Source of the DNA: Bacteroides sp. | GTDB taxonomy: Bacteria > Bacteroidota > Bacteroidia > Bacteroidales > Bacteroidaceae | Length of the DNA: 64,000 nucleotides | Reading direction: 5' to 3' | Assembly (NCBI GenBank): GCA_021202275.1 | Contig: JAJQDI010000026.1 | Span: forward strand, 1-64,000 | Shown: piece after piece, positions 18,195-28,000 of the stretch | Layout: every line of letters starts with the position of its first letter | Position numbering within the stretch: position 1 is the stretch's first letter | Translations under genes and position numbers: made by a program | Notes under the pieces: model-generated | Databases searched by the model: none | The model's input: the letters and a program-made list of their open reading frames with translations, nothing else | Told to the model about the DNA's origin: nothing

Positions 18195-18556
18195 TTTACG
18201 ATTTACTGATTTACGATGTACGATTTAAAATGCAATTTGTCATCCACCTGTAGAGACGCACGGCGTGCGTCTCCGCGATGCAGGTCCAATAAAAGAGTGT
18301 ACGTTTCCATGATGTACGTCCGGTTCAGGTATGTATCTGGCCGGGCATAGATCTGATGATGATGTTTCTGTCAAACGCATTACATATTTATACCATATAT
18401 AAACATATACAAAAATAAAAATAGAACCATGAGTGAAATACAAGACCATACATACGTAGATTGCGGAGACGCACGCCGTGCGTCTCTACAGGTGGATGCC
18501 ACTGCTGGGATCTGGAATTTCCAAATCGTACATCGTACATCAGTAAATCGTAAATC
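18193..18556. mobile_element. MITE-like dispersed element A, with nested inverted arms
   Basis: 364 bp, filling the gap between the spike stop and the PAAR start. Outer arms 18193-18226 and 18523-18556 are 34 bases, inverted, with one mismatch, built of GATTTACGATTTACTGATTT-type text. Inner arms 18241-18276 and 18463-18498 are 36 bases and perfectly inverted, containing TAGAGACGCACGGCGTGCGT. The 186-bp core is AT-rich with no gene. Transcripts through it could fold into a long hairpin, so it may affect read-through from vgrG to PAAR. No transposase inside; if mobile, it is non-autonomous. Confidence 0.75.
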
Positions 18557-18559
18557 CGC

Positions 18560-18859
18560 ATGCCTTTTGCTGCCCGGCTGACAGACCTGCACGTCTGTCC
18601 CATGCAGACACCGGGACTTCCGCCTATACCTCATGTGGGTGGTCCGGTGATGGGGCCGGGGGGCCCCACTGTATGGATTGGTGGACTCCCCGCGGCGGTA
18701 ATGGGGGATATGTGTACATGTGTGGGGCCTCCCGACTCCATTGTCACGGGATCTGCCACGGTGATGATCGGTGGTAAGCCTGCGGCACGTGTGGGAGATA
18801 CGACGGCACATGGCGGGAGCATCGTATTGGGATGTATGACGGTAATGATCGGAGGATAA
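18560..18859 (+). CDS. PAAR-domain spike tip protein
   Basis: 99 residues, almost entirely a PAAR domain: MPFAARLTDLHVCP, GPVMGPGGPTVWIGGLPAAV, CTCVGPPDSIVTGSATVMIGG, PAARVGDTTAHGGSIV and CMTVMIGG. The PAAR cone binds a metal through conserved His/Cys residues (candidates His11, Cys13, Cys52/54, His84) and sharpens the VgrG needle. No extra C-terminal domain, so it carries no fused toxin. Its start is three bases after dispersed element A. Homologue of Pvc10/Afp10 position. Confidence 0.9.
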   Translation: MPFAARLTDLHVCPMQTPGLPPIPHVGGPVMGPGGPTVWIGGLPAAVMGDMCTCVGPPDSIVTGSATVMIGGKPAARVGDTTAHGGSIVLGCMTVMIGG

Positions 18860-18863
18860 AGGT

Positions 18864-19267
18864 ATGGAACAAAAATCTTATCTGGGAACGGGATAGTCTT
18901 TTCCACCTGTTTTCGACAAACAGCAGGGAGTCCTGTTGGTGAGTGAAGAAGAGGATATCCGGCAGAGCCTGGTTCTCCTTTTTCTACGGTGCCCGGCGAA
19001 CGGCTGTTTCGGTACGACTATGGGTGTGATCTCCGCCAATGGGTATTCGGAGAAATCAATCTTTCCGTAAAGACCCTGATGGCGGAGGCTGTGCAACAGG
19101 CTATCCGGAGGTGGGAACCCCGTGTCGAAACCGAACAGGTAGAGATTGATACGGAGAAGATCGCGGAGGGAATGCTCCGGATCTGTGTCTCCTATTTCAT
19201 TCCGGCAGTGAACAGCCGCCGGAATATGGTATACCCCTATTATTTCAGAGAAGGAACCAATTTGTAG
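18864..19267 (+). pseudogene. gp25-like baseplate wedge protein, disrupted twice
   Basis: Starting at ATG 18864, five bases after the PAAR stop, the frame reads MEQKSYLGTG, then TAG (18894-18896) where the family has Trp (GTGWSFPP), then SFPPVFDKQQGVLLVSEEED. A second lesion follows: a run of five T (18979-18983) must have six to keep the frame into TVPGERLFRYDYGCDL. From 18989 the frame is open and encodes the typical gp25 core (FRYDYGCDLRQWVFGEIN, VRVET-like strands, YFIPAVNSRRNMVYPYYF). Repaired, the protein would be about 135 residues. gp25 is an essential baseplate wedge component in known contractile systems. Real decay and sequencing error are both possible. Confidence 0.8.
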
Positions 19268-19271
19268 ATAC

Positions 19272-20795
19272 ATGATGAGAGGAAGAGACGGATGGGACAG
19301 AAAAGAACGGCTCGAGCGGGTGACCTCACTTCCGGTCCTGCGCCCGATAGAGGGAAGTACGGCCTCTCTGCTCCGGCAGGTAAGGGAGATCGCCGCTTTT
19401 CTGCGGTATTACAATTCGCATGGCGTACCGGACGGATGTTTCGATGAGATGCTCACGACACTGGAAAAACTGGAGCCTGTGCCGGAAGGAGGGGACTACC
19501 CCTTGCCTGAGGGCGATATGGAACCTGCCCAGGCACTGATATGGATCTTTGTCCGGCAGCTGCGCGCTATCCTGGCGGATTTTGGTAACCGCTGGCACTC
19601 TTTTCCGCTCTGGTACTACCGGGACGTACTGCGTGTAAAGCCTTTGTCGCCTCGTCCCGAGACGATATGGGCACTCTTGGAGAAGAACAGCAGCGGCAGT
19701 TTGCTGATAGAAAAAGGCACGCCCTTCCTGGCTTCGGACGACACACCGCAACAGACTTTTTGTTACCGCCTGATGGATCGTGCCGAGCCGGGGGATGCCC
19801 GGCTGGCCGATGTGCTCTCCCTCTGGTACGAGCACGGTACCCCTCTCTCTCCGGCCCGTGAATGGGGGTGTGTGACTGCCCTGCATACGGAAGATCCCCG
19901 CCGGATCACCTCCGGCGCAGCCTCTATGTTTGGTCACGCGGGCAGCCGGGCACATCTTACCCCGCTGGGATTCACTCTTGTTTCTCCTTCTCTGCTGCTC
20001 CGGGAAGGCAGGCGCAAGGTCACTCTGACCTTAGAGGCAGAAAACCGACCGCTGACCCGCTTCATGGAGTCCCTGGAAGAAACCTCCGATCCGCAGTGGG
20101 GACTGGCACCGGGTGAGAAACTCTCCTGCAAGCTGACAGAGGGTATCTTTTCGCTGCAAGTCAGTACTCCGGAGGGATGGTCGTCCGTCGGCAGGGTCAC
20201 CGTCTCCACCGATACGGAGTTTCCCGACGACCTGATCCTGCACTTTCTGCTGTCTGAGGAATTTCCTGCTACCGTGCCGTGCGATGCGCAGCTACATGGC
20301 TTCTCTTCCGACTATCCGGCCTTGCAGGTACTGCTTCAGACAGATGCCTGGCTCTATCCCTATTCGTGGCTGAAAGACTTTTTGCTGCGTCGCATCCGCC
20401 TGTCCGTTTGTGTGGAAGAGATCAGTCATCTGCTGGTATATAACGAACTCGGACAGCTCGATACCTCCAAACCTTTCCAGCCTTTCGGACTGTCTGCCGG
20501 TCGGGGCAGTTGGTTTGCCGTCGGCAATTACGAAATGGCCATCAAACCCCTCCGTTCGGTAGATCTGAAGTTGCGATGGGCCACTCTGCCCGATGATCCG
20601 GACGGGCTGAAAGGGTATTACCGGGACTATGAGAACCACACAGACAATACCTCTTTCCGGATACAGCCCCGTTTCCTGACCGATCATACCTGGTATCCGG
20701 TGGCTGCCGATCGTTGCTGGTACCTGTTTGCCACGGCAGGCAGCGGAGGAGCTCCTCCGCTGCCGGATGCGCCATTGGCGCCGGAAAGCTGCTGA
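19272..20795 (+). CDS. Baseplate J-like wedge protein, N-terminal part (cut by TGA)
   Basis: 507 residues ending LPDAPLAPESC before a TGA at 20793-20795. The same reading frame continues directly after it (NLIPLGEMKVTELPEDRYAY) into 20817-22394, so one TGG-to-TGA change (Cys-Trp-Asn to Cys-stop) explains the split. The whole would be about 1040 residues, the size of Pvc11/Afp11. This part includes LRYYNSHGVPDGCFDEML, ALIWIFVRQLRAILADFGNRWHSFP and FPLWYYRDVLRVKPLSPRPETIW, as in large eCIS wedge proteins. It would form the arms of the baseplate with the Pvc12-like protein. Confidence 0.75.
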   Translation: MMRGRDGWDRKERLERVTSLPVLRPIEGSTASLLRQVREIAAFLRYYNSHGVPDGCFDEMLTTLEKLEPVPEGGDYPLPEGDMEPAQALIWIFVRQLRAILADFGNRWHSFPLWYYRDVLRVKPLSPRPETIWALLEKNSSGSLLIEKGTPFLASDDTPQQTFCYRLMDRAEPGDARLADVLSLWYEHGTPLSPAREWGCVTALHTEDPRRITSGAASMFGHAGSRAHLTPLGFTLVSPSLLLREGRRKVTLTLEAENRPLTRFMESLEETSDPQWGLAPGEKLSCKLTEGIFSLQVSTPEGWSSVGRVTVSTDTEFPDDLILHFLLSEEFPATVPCDAQLHGFSSDYPALQVLLQTDAWLYPYSWLKDFLLRRIRLSVCVEEISHLLVYNELGQLDTSKPFQPFGLSAGRGSWFAVGNYEMAIKPLRSVDLKLRWATLPDDPDGLKGYYRDYENHTDNTSFRIQPRFLTDHTWYPVAADRCWYLFATAGSGGAPPLPDAPLAPESC

Positions 20796-22394
20796 AACCT
20801 CATCCCGCTGGGAGAGATGAAGGTCACAGAACTCCCTGAAGACCGGTATGCCTATACTATCGGCTCTGCCAGCGGTTTCCTTAGTTTTGTGCTGGAAGAG
20901 CCCGCTATGGGTTTTGGTCAGGAAAGATATCGGTATCTGTTTACCAACCGCATGATCCGTGACATCAGACGCCGGAAAGAGTTGCGTCCGTTGAATGTCC
21001 CGCTGATCCCGGTGGCAGAGCGTCTGACCCTCTCTTATCTCTCTGAAGAGACCATCGATCTGCATGCTCCCGCACCGGGCGAACGTAACCGGTTCTATCA
21101 TACGTATCCGCTGGGAGATCAACTTGTTTTTCCCGCGTCCGATCGTACCGCCTTCCCGCTGATCCATTCTCTGCCCGGTCATGCTCACCTGTTGCTGGGC
21201 TTGCGCGGTGTGTCTCCGGGAGAGCGGTTGTCGCTCTATCTGCGCTTCCGTCCTTTGGAAAAAGAGGTGCCCGGCGATGTACTGCCCCGTGTGGTCTGGT
21301 ACTATGGCGATGGCTACCATTGGAAAGAGTTTCCCGACCTGTCGCTGTGGCGGGATACCACCCGGGGACTGTTGACGAATGGATGTGTTGAGTTTTGCAT
21401 TCCGGAGGAATGGGCACCTTCCGACTCCCTGTCTACCCTGTGGCTGCGTGCCGCCGTTCTGGAGCACGAAGCGTATGTTCCGCCGCTGGAAGCGGTGTAT
21501 ACCCCTGTGGCAGAGTTGTTTTGGGAACCTGGGGAAGCACCCGAACCCTCCCGCCGCCGGCAATTGGACAAACTGCTTCCGGGCAGGAAAGTCCCGGGCA
21601 TCACCGGAGCCCGCATAGTGAGTCCTTTTTCCAACGGCCGGGAATCGGAGACCGACGACGAACAGTTGTGCCGGATCTCGGAATACGTCACCCACCGCGG
21701 ACGGGCGCTGCTGCCACGTGATTATGAATGGATGGTATTGCAGCTTTTTCCGCAGGTCCGTAAGGTCAAATGCCTGCCCGGCTACGATCCGGCAGGAAAA
21801 GAGACCGGGGTCGTATCGCTGGTGGTGGTTCCCGATACGGCTGCCGGCGAATGTCCGGACGGCCTGCCCCATGCCTCTTCCGATCTGCTGTATGCCATCC
21901 GCAACCACCTGCTCCGGTGTATGCCTGCGTCGGTGGTACGCATCGAAGTCCTCAATCCGGTATGCGAAGAGATCATGGTGCGTGGCCAGGTCCGTTTTCA
22001 TCCACAATACGCGATAGGGCCTTGCCGGCAACGACTGCGGGAGTTGTGCGATCGTTGGATCGCTCCCTGGCTTTTCCGTCACGAGCCCCCTGCTTTCGGT
22101 TGTCTGCTTGCTGTCCGGGAGCTGCGGGAGGAGATCACAAAACAGGAGTATGTCAGCGGCATCGGTCCGCTCTCTTTGGTGCGGATGTCGGCATACCAGG
22201 AAAATCATCTGCTGGAAGAATACGCGGGCGTAGAAGAAGACATCCGTCCCCTGCTTCCTCACGGGATATTTGTGCCTTTCCGCGAACATCTGTTTCTGTC
22301 CGATGCAGGTGTGCCTTTCGGACTGGGAGAGATGGCTGTGGATTCCCATTGGGTGATCGCCCCTTCCGGCTCTGCCAATCAAACAGGAATATAG
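20796..22394 (+). CDS. Baseplate J-like wedge protein, C-terminal part
   Basis: Continues the 19272 frame after the TGA. First in-frame ATG is 20817 (MKVTELPEDRYAYTIG, 525 residues), so a fragment could be made by re-initiation. The C-terminal half holds the baseplate J/gp47 signature region: GITGARIVSPFSNGRESETDDEQLCRISEYVTHRGRALLPRDYEWMVLQLFPQVRKVKCLPGYD and VVSLVVVPDT. The end (FVPFREHLFLSDAGVPFGLGEM) matches large wedge proteins. Its stop overlaps the next start region (TAGTATG). Confidence 0.75.
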   Translation, partial: NLIPLGEMKVTELPEDRYAYTIGSASGFLSFVLEEPAMGFGQERYRYLFTNRMIRDIRRRKELRPLNVPLIPVAERLTLSYLSEETIDLHAPAPGERNRFYHTYPLGDQLVFPASDRTAFPLIHSLPGHAHLLLGLRGVSPGERLSLYLRFRPLEKEVPGDVLPRVVWYYGDGYHWKEFPDLSLWRDTTRGLLTNGCVEFCIPEEWAPSDSLSTLWLRAAVLEHEAYVPPLEAVYTPVAELFWEPGEAPEPSRRRQLDKLLPGRKVPGITGARIVSPFSNGRESETDDEQLCRISEYVTHRGRALLPRDYEWMVLQLFPQVRKVKCLPGYDPAGKETGVVSLVVVPDTAAGECPDGLPHASSDLLYAIRNHLLRCMPASVVRIEVLNPVCEEIMVRGQVRFHPQYAIGPCRQRLRELCDRWIAPWLFRHEPPAFGCLLAVRELREEITKQEYVSGIGPLSLVRMSAYQENHLLEEYAGVEEDIRPLLPHGIFVPFREHLFLSDAGVPFGLGEMAVDSHWVIAPSGSANQTGI

Positions 22395-22395
22395 T

Positions 22396-23121
22396 ATGGT
22401 GAAACGGAACAGAAAAACACTGAAAGAGAGTTTTCGCAAAGGTTATCGGCCCACGGAACAGGATTTTGAGAACCTGATAGACTCTACGATCAATATCCTG
22501 GACGACGGGCTGTCCAAACGGGCCGATACAGGCATGGGACTGGCTCCGCTGCACGACAACGAGGCCGTATTGTCTGTCTATCGGCAGCCCGGAGAAGATG
22601 TGCCTTTGTGGGTGGTAGCGCTGGACAAGGAAACAGGCGATCTGAAGATCGGTTGGTCGTCTTCCGAAGGTACGGTTCCTCTATTGACCTTATCTCCCGA
22701 CGGGCAGGTAGAGATCGGCAGGGAAGAGGCCGAAGTCCGGCTAAGCGGGCTCTTGCGCCTGCCGGGCCGGCAGGGATCTTTTCTTTCCGGTGAGATCCCT
22801 GCCGATGGGCACTGGCACGATGTCACCGAGCCGCTGGAAGGGTGCTGGGCACTGGAGGTCGTGGCCGGTTGCGGAAGGCGGCACACCGGGAAATATGCCC
22901 TGCTGGCAGCTACAGCCGTACATTGTTTCGGAAAGCGCGCGCGCGTCCGGAAGATCCGCTCCCACTACGGGAGTTTTGGCAATAAACTCTGTATCCGCTG
23001 GGTGAGAAAGGGCTTTACCGCCAGGTTGCAGCTGAAAACACAGTTCAGGTACGGAGACGATATCCGGATACGGTACCATATCTCCCGTTTGTGGGATCTG
23101 CCGCTGATGGAACAAGAATGA
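22396..23121 (+). CDS. Possible tail-fibre or baseplate-attached protein
   Basis: 241 residues. Begins MVKRNRKTLKESFRKGYRPTEQDFENLIDSTINILDDG, a head segment I have seen as the attachment end of fibre-like proteins in Bacteroidetes phages and eCIS. The C-terminal 110 residues (HWHDVTEPLEGCWALEVVAGC, GKYALLAATAVHCFGKRARVRKIRSHYGSFGNKLCIRWV) form a compact beta-rich domain that could be a trimeric receptor-binding tip. The mid part (DKETGDLKIGWSSSEGTVPLLTLSPDGQVEIG) resembles the collagen-like or shaft linkers of such proteins. Position between the J and Pvc12-like genes agrees with the fibre slot. Function inferred, not proven. Confidence 0.5.
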   Translation: MVKRNRKTLKESFRKGYRPTEQDFENLIDSTINILDDGLSKRADTGMGLAPLHDNEAVLSVYRQPGEDVPLWVVALDKETGDLKIGWSSSEGTVPLLTLSPDGQVEIGREEAEVRLSGLLRLPGRQGSFLSGEIPADGHWHDVTEPLEGCWALEVVAGCGRRHTGKYALLAATAVHCFGKRARVRKIRSHYGSFGNKLCIRWVRKGFTARLQLKTQFRYGDDIRIRYHISRLWDLPLMEQE

Positions 23122-23139
23122 ACAGATAAAGACGAGCCT

Positions 23140-25038
23140 ATGTATATCCCCCGGAGAAAACGTGAAGATACGTTGTACTACCGTTTGCAGGAAGAAGCCC
23201 TGCAGATGGCGCAGCAACTGTGCGGTAAGGTATGGACCGACTACAATCCGCACGATCCCGGGATCACCATTCTCGATCACCTTCACTATGCCTTGCTGGA
23301 GGTGGACTATGAATTGAAATTCCCTTTTCCCGACTATCTGCCGCATCGCCAGGAGAGCCGCGAGCCGGACTTCCGCCGGGCCGCTCTACAGTCGTCCGGA
23401 GAGCTCTTCAGTCCTTCCTTAACGACTCCCGCCGATTACGAAAAAGAGTTGTGTGCCACTTTTCCGGAGATTGTCAACTGCCGGGTCTGGTGCGATCCCT
23501 CTTCCCGGTATCACATCTGTATAGAAACGCTTCCGGACAGCGACCCGACCCGGTTGCAACACGAAGTCACTCTTTTCTACCACAGTCGCCGCAACCTCGG
23601 AGAGACCTTGGGAGAGATCCGCTTCGGAGAGATCCGGCACCCGGAAGTCCCTCAGGAAGAAGAGAACCTTTTATCGGCGGGACCTTCTGCCGCGGGAGAG
23701 GAACTTGGGGCTTGGCATCAGGGAGAGTTTGTGTACAGTTCGTTGCAGAACGACTTCCCCGATTGTTACGGTGTCAACAGGCAAGGGATGCCGTGCGGTC
23801 TGGAGGCGTCGCACCGGGCCGCCATTCTGCAACTCAAAGGCTATCTTTCGCAGTACGACTATCTGTTGCAGGCTGTCTTTTCCCAGATCAACGGCCTGTC
23901 TGAACTGTTGGCGGTGGATACGGACATCCCTGCTTACGGGTTCACACCGATCGACCTGCCCGATGCGGAGTTGCTGACCGACCTGCGGCGGATGCGGGAG
24001 GCCGTACCGGTCGATAGCTCGTACCTGCATCGGCAGAGAGGCCTCTACCTGGATCTGCTCGACCGGATGTACGGCGAAGATACCCGTTCCCTTATCTCGC
24101 TGTCGGGCATACCGGTTGCCGGGCCGGAAGCGGAGAATCGCCGGCGCGTCCGGCTGCTCCGCCGGTTGCCTCTGTTCAACCGTCACCGGGCCAGGACATG
24201 GAACCTGCTCGATCCGGCTTCCGCCGACGCGGTGATCTGTCAGACCCTGGAGTTGTTGCTGCTGCCGGAGGAAATGTCTGCCTGCAGCCTTACCTCCCTG
24301 CTGGCAAAGTATGAACTGCGCTTTCGGAGCGACGAGCGTTTCTTTTCCGACTTCTCCGGCCTCTTTCCGGCTCTCTGGCAGTTCGACCCTGCTGTGGAGC
24401 AGACGGGCGACTATCAGATCCACGAAGTTCCGCCGGTTCCGGTGCGCCATCACGACCTGCTGTTGCGTCGTTACAGCAAGTACCTCTACTTCTTTTGTCA
24501 CGACGTGATCCCGGAGAGTTTTCTGCTTTCCGGAGACGATCCTGCGCGTTACCGCGTGGCCACCCGCAAAGGCGGGAAAGACTTTCTATTGCTTTTTCGC
24601 TGTACCGACCGGGGCGACTGGCTTCCTCTGGGTTTCTTCCCGGAGCAGCGAACCGTTGTTTCGGTCGTTGCCTGCCTCCGGGAGTTTGTTGCCAGTGTGC
24701 GGCGGCAGAGTGGTTTGTTCTACCTGGTAGAGCATGTATTGCTGCATGCGGCTGTGGCAGAAGAAGAGCCTGCCGTCTCCCTGCATGGGGTCTCCTTTGT
24801 TTTTCCCGCCTGGCACACCTGTTTCCTCCGGCGGCACGTATGGGAAGAGCTCATCCGTGAGCGGTTGCCTGCGCACCTGACCCCCTGTTTCCATTGGGCA
24901 GGGATGGAACAGATGCTTCGTTTTGAAGAAATCTACCTGCCCTGGCGCAGTGCGCTGGCGGGTTCCGATACCGGTCTGCAACAGCAGCTGAGCCGGCAAC
25001 TGGTTCAGTGGTTACACACTCAGGAGAATTCCGTATGA
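23140..25038 (+). CDS. Large baseplate wedge protein (Pvc12/Afp12-like)
   Basis: 632 residues. The N-terminus WTDYNPHDPGITILDHLHYALLEVDYELKFPFPDYL is the marker of eCIS wedge proteins of the Pvc12 kind (an NEHDPG-type motif followed by a helix). The rest is a multi-domain helical/beta protein: FPEIVNCRVWCDPS, LYYSRRNLGE-like helices, LLQAVFSQINGLSELLAVDTDIPAY, and FYLVEHVLLHAAVAEE near the C-terminus (the VEHILLRP-type segment of the family). It would pair with the J-like protein to build the wedge. Overlaps the next gene by four bases (ATGA). Confidence 0.85.
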   Translation: MYIPRRKREDTLYYRLQEEALQMAQQLCGKVWTDYNPHDPGITILDHLHYALLEVDYELKFPFPDYLPHRQESREPDFRRAALQSSGELFSPSLTTPADYEKELCATFPEIVNCRVWCDPSSRYHICIETLPDSDPTRLQHEVTLFYHSRRNLGETLGEIRFGEIRHPEVPQEEENLLSAGPSAAGEELGAWHQGEFVYSSLQNDFPDCYGVNRQGMPCGLEASHRAAILQLKGYLSQYDYLLQAVFSQINGLSELLAVDTDIPAYGFTPIDLPDAELLTDLRRMREAVPVDSSYLHRQRGLYLDLLDRMYGEDTRSLISLSGIPVAGPEAENRRRVRLLRRLPLFNRHRARTWNLLDPASADAVICQTLELLLLPEEMSACSLTSLLAKYELRFRSDERFFSDFSGLFPALWQFDPAVEQTGDYQIHEVPPVPVRHHDLLLRRYSKYLYFFCHDVIPESFLLSGDDPARYRVATRKGGKDFLLLFRCTDRGDWLPLGFFPEQRTVVSVVACLREFVASVRRQSGLFYLVEHVLLHAAVAEEEPAVSLHGVSFVFPAWHTCFLRRHVWEELIRERLPAHLTPCFHWAGMEQMLRFEEIYLPWRSALAGSDTGLQQQLSRQLVQWLHTQENSV

Positions 25039-28000
25039 ACAGGATAGACACACTCCATATGGATCTTTTCACAGACGATGAAGTGTTCGCACGTCGTTTC
25101 TGCGGGGGTTGGGAAGCCTTCTGTCCGCAGGCTGTAGAACGTGTGATAGAGGAGGTACTGCGTATGTATACGACAGGCCCTGCGACCGTTGCCATAGAAC
25201 ATGTCGGACTGGATCTGGGAGTGATCCCTCAGGCAGAGTTCCGGGAACTGTTTCCCCGGCGGCTGCGGCACGCGCTGCAGGAATTCCTGAATGTGTACAG
25301 GGCACAGACCTACAGCCGTATCGTTTCTGCCGGTGCAGGAGAGAATACTCCGGATCTGTTGCAGGCACTCATCCATCGGTTGCTTCATGGCTCCTGGCCC
25401 TGGCAGCTGCCAGACCATTTGCGGCAGATGGATGTCCTGTTCCGGGAGGTGATCCGTACCTCTTCCGATGCCTTCTGCCGGTTCCTGCGGCAATACGGGC
25501 ACTACACCTCCATGCAGCAGCGCTTAGTCTGGTACCTGCGGGATGCGGAACTTGAACAGGGGGTGCGGTTGCTGGCTCCTTCCGAGGCCACCTTCATCTG
25601 TGGCTATGTCCGCTGGCTTCGCCGCAAGTACGAGGTGCGCAGGCGGGCCGGACTCCGTCAGACCGATCACCGGCATGCTGTCTGGATGGTGGTGTATGGC
25701 TGGTTGTTGCGCCAGCACGCTTCCCACTTCCATCGCCGTACCTTTCTCATGCAGACCCTCTCTGCCCTGGCGGTACGCTACAACACCTCTTACGGGATGC
25801 TGCTCCGGCTGGTCACCGAAGACATAGAGCACTTTTCCGTCCGGCGCGCCGTACCCGACGGACTGTTTGCTCTGCTGCGCGAACTCCTTCACCAACAGCA
25901 ACAGGCAGAGTGGCGGGGAGATCATCGCCTCCTTTCCCGTCTGTACCTGCAACTCTCCAGGCAGATGCGGAGCGACCGGACCGCTGTATTGACCCCTTCC
26001 GGACACCGGGCACTCCTTTCCTGTCTGAGCCAGCCAGGCAGTTGCCGGCTGTTCCTGTCGGCACTTACCGATCCGGAGATCTTCCGCCTGCTGGCGCAGG
26101 TGGCTCCTCCTGAAAGCCGGTTTGTGGGCGACACGGCAGGGATGCTCGACCGGGGGCGGCAGGAAGGACTGTTGCAGGGGAAGGCGAGCGGTGAATTCCG
26201 TCTGCTGAAATGGCAGCTCATCTTTCCGCTGTTGCTCGACCGTCGCGGACGCAGCGGATTCGACCGTCGCTCTTTCCTGGTCTCGTTGCTTTCCGGGATC
26301 GCCGCGCATTACAATCTCTCCCTGGCCGATCTGCTGTCGTATCTCTGTCTACATCTGTTGCCGGTGATGGAGGTCGGCCGTACGCTCCGGCATACCCTCC
26401 GGGATCTGTATGAAGCGTGGGTATCCTTGCCCCATTCCAGTCAGGAAGGCGAAGAACCCGCTACTGCGGCCAGCTGCCTGCGCTACCTGCGATCCGTGGC
26501 TAAGCACCACCGGGGTGTTTCCGTTGCTGCGGTACCCAATGCTCACTGGCTTCGTCATTTGTCGTCGGAAGAATTTCGTCGTACCTTGGTTTCCCGCTTT
26601 ACCCGGGCAGAGTGGGAGCGTTTGCTCGCTTTTCTGCTTCCTGCCGGAGCACGGCCTCTGGCCTCTGTGTTGCAGGCGCTGGATCACCTCTCTACCTATG
26701 CTCCGCTGCGGGGCAGAAGTCTCGGAGAGTTGCGGCAGATCCACCGGATGGCCTTTTTGAGTGTGTGGAGCCGCCTCTCTGGCTCCTCCTTCTCTTACGA
26801 TTTGTTCCTCGGAGAGATGCTTCGGGAGCTCTCCGCACAGTATCGGCTCGACCGTGCCGGGTTGTTGCATCACCTGTGCCGGCAGTCTGTATCGGCTTCA
26901 CCGGATCTTCCCTATGTCTTTTATCGGTTGCTCCGGCAGGTTTCCCGGCAGGAGCAGCGGGCATGGCTGGCCCTCTGGTCCTCTTCCGGCACACCGGAGG
27001 CTTTCCCCGTGTTCCCGGTAGACCTTGCTCCCGGCCGGGCCTCTGATTTCCGGCAGTGGGAGGCAGTGTTGCAGGCTTTTTTGATCTCCCGGCCTCCGGA
27101 GAGATTCTCCCTGTCTGCCGCGCGGCTCCGCCGGAAGATCCGGGAGCTGGCTGTGGATATTCTCTGGCTACAGGGAGAGCGGGCACTTTCTCCGCGGGAG
27201 TTCCTGACTGCTCTTTTCCATCGGTTGTCCGCGCGGGAGCCGCGGCTGGCCCATGAGCTATGGATCTGGTTTCTGCAGGAGCCTGCTGTCGCCGGGTCGT
27301 TGCAGGCGTCCCCTGCTGCGGAGGGGGAAGCAGCTGCCGGTCGCCGTGTGCAGGGTGGAGTGTGGCTTGTTACAGGGTCTGTAGAAAACCGTCCGGGTGC
27401 TCCGGCAGACAAGCCGTCTGTCTCTCCGGACCGGCAACCTTCCGTAAGGAAGACGGAGCGCCCTGGGGCTACAGATACTTCCCCGTGCGGTCGCTCCCGG
27501 AACCTGCAACGGATCTCTGAAGAGAACCGCGCGGCATCTGTTCGGAATATACGCAGGTATTTCCGACAACGGGAATGGGAACTATTCCTTCTCCCGGAAG
27601 AGGAGACTGCCGGAGTCGGCCTGTCTCTTCTGGCGCGGGATCCCGACCGGCTCGACTGGCTGGCCCCGGTACTGGATCTGTTTGGCCGGATCTGCGCGTT
27701 GCTGCCCACGGCCATACAGCATAGGGTGGCCTCTGTGCAGTGGGACAGGTATCTGGCAGAGATGTTGACTACCGGCAAAGGAGGCAGTCGGGAAGAGCTC
27801 CTTTTTCAGTTACTGGGACGGTTGTGGCAGACTATGGACACAGACGATGCGCGCCGACTCTGGGAGAGCCTGCCTCCGGACCCCTCTTCCTGGATGGCTC
27901 TGGCGCGGAAGTCGCTCAGCCAATTCCTGTCGGTAGCTATCTGCGAACAGGAAGAGGGACCGGAGCAGGCCTGTTTTGTAGAGAATGCCGGAGCTGTATT

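Noticed and set aside
18894..20795. Stop codon reassignment (TAG or TGA read as Trp)
   Set aside because: Both codons end intact genes in the same operon, for example TAG after the first tube gene and TGA after the sheath and spike genes.
20292..22439. Minus-strand open frame of 715 codons opposite the J-like gene
   Set aside because: Shadow frame rich in Arg, His and Gln with no domain; the plus strand carries conserved baseplate text.
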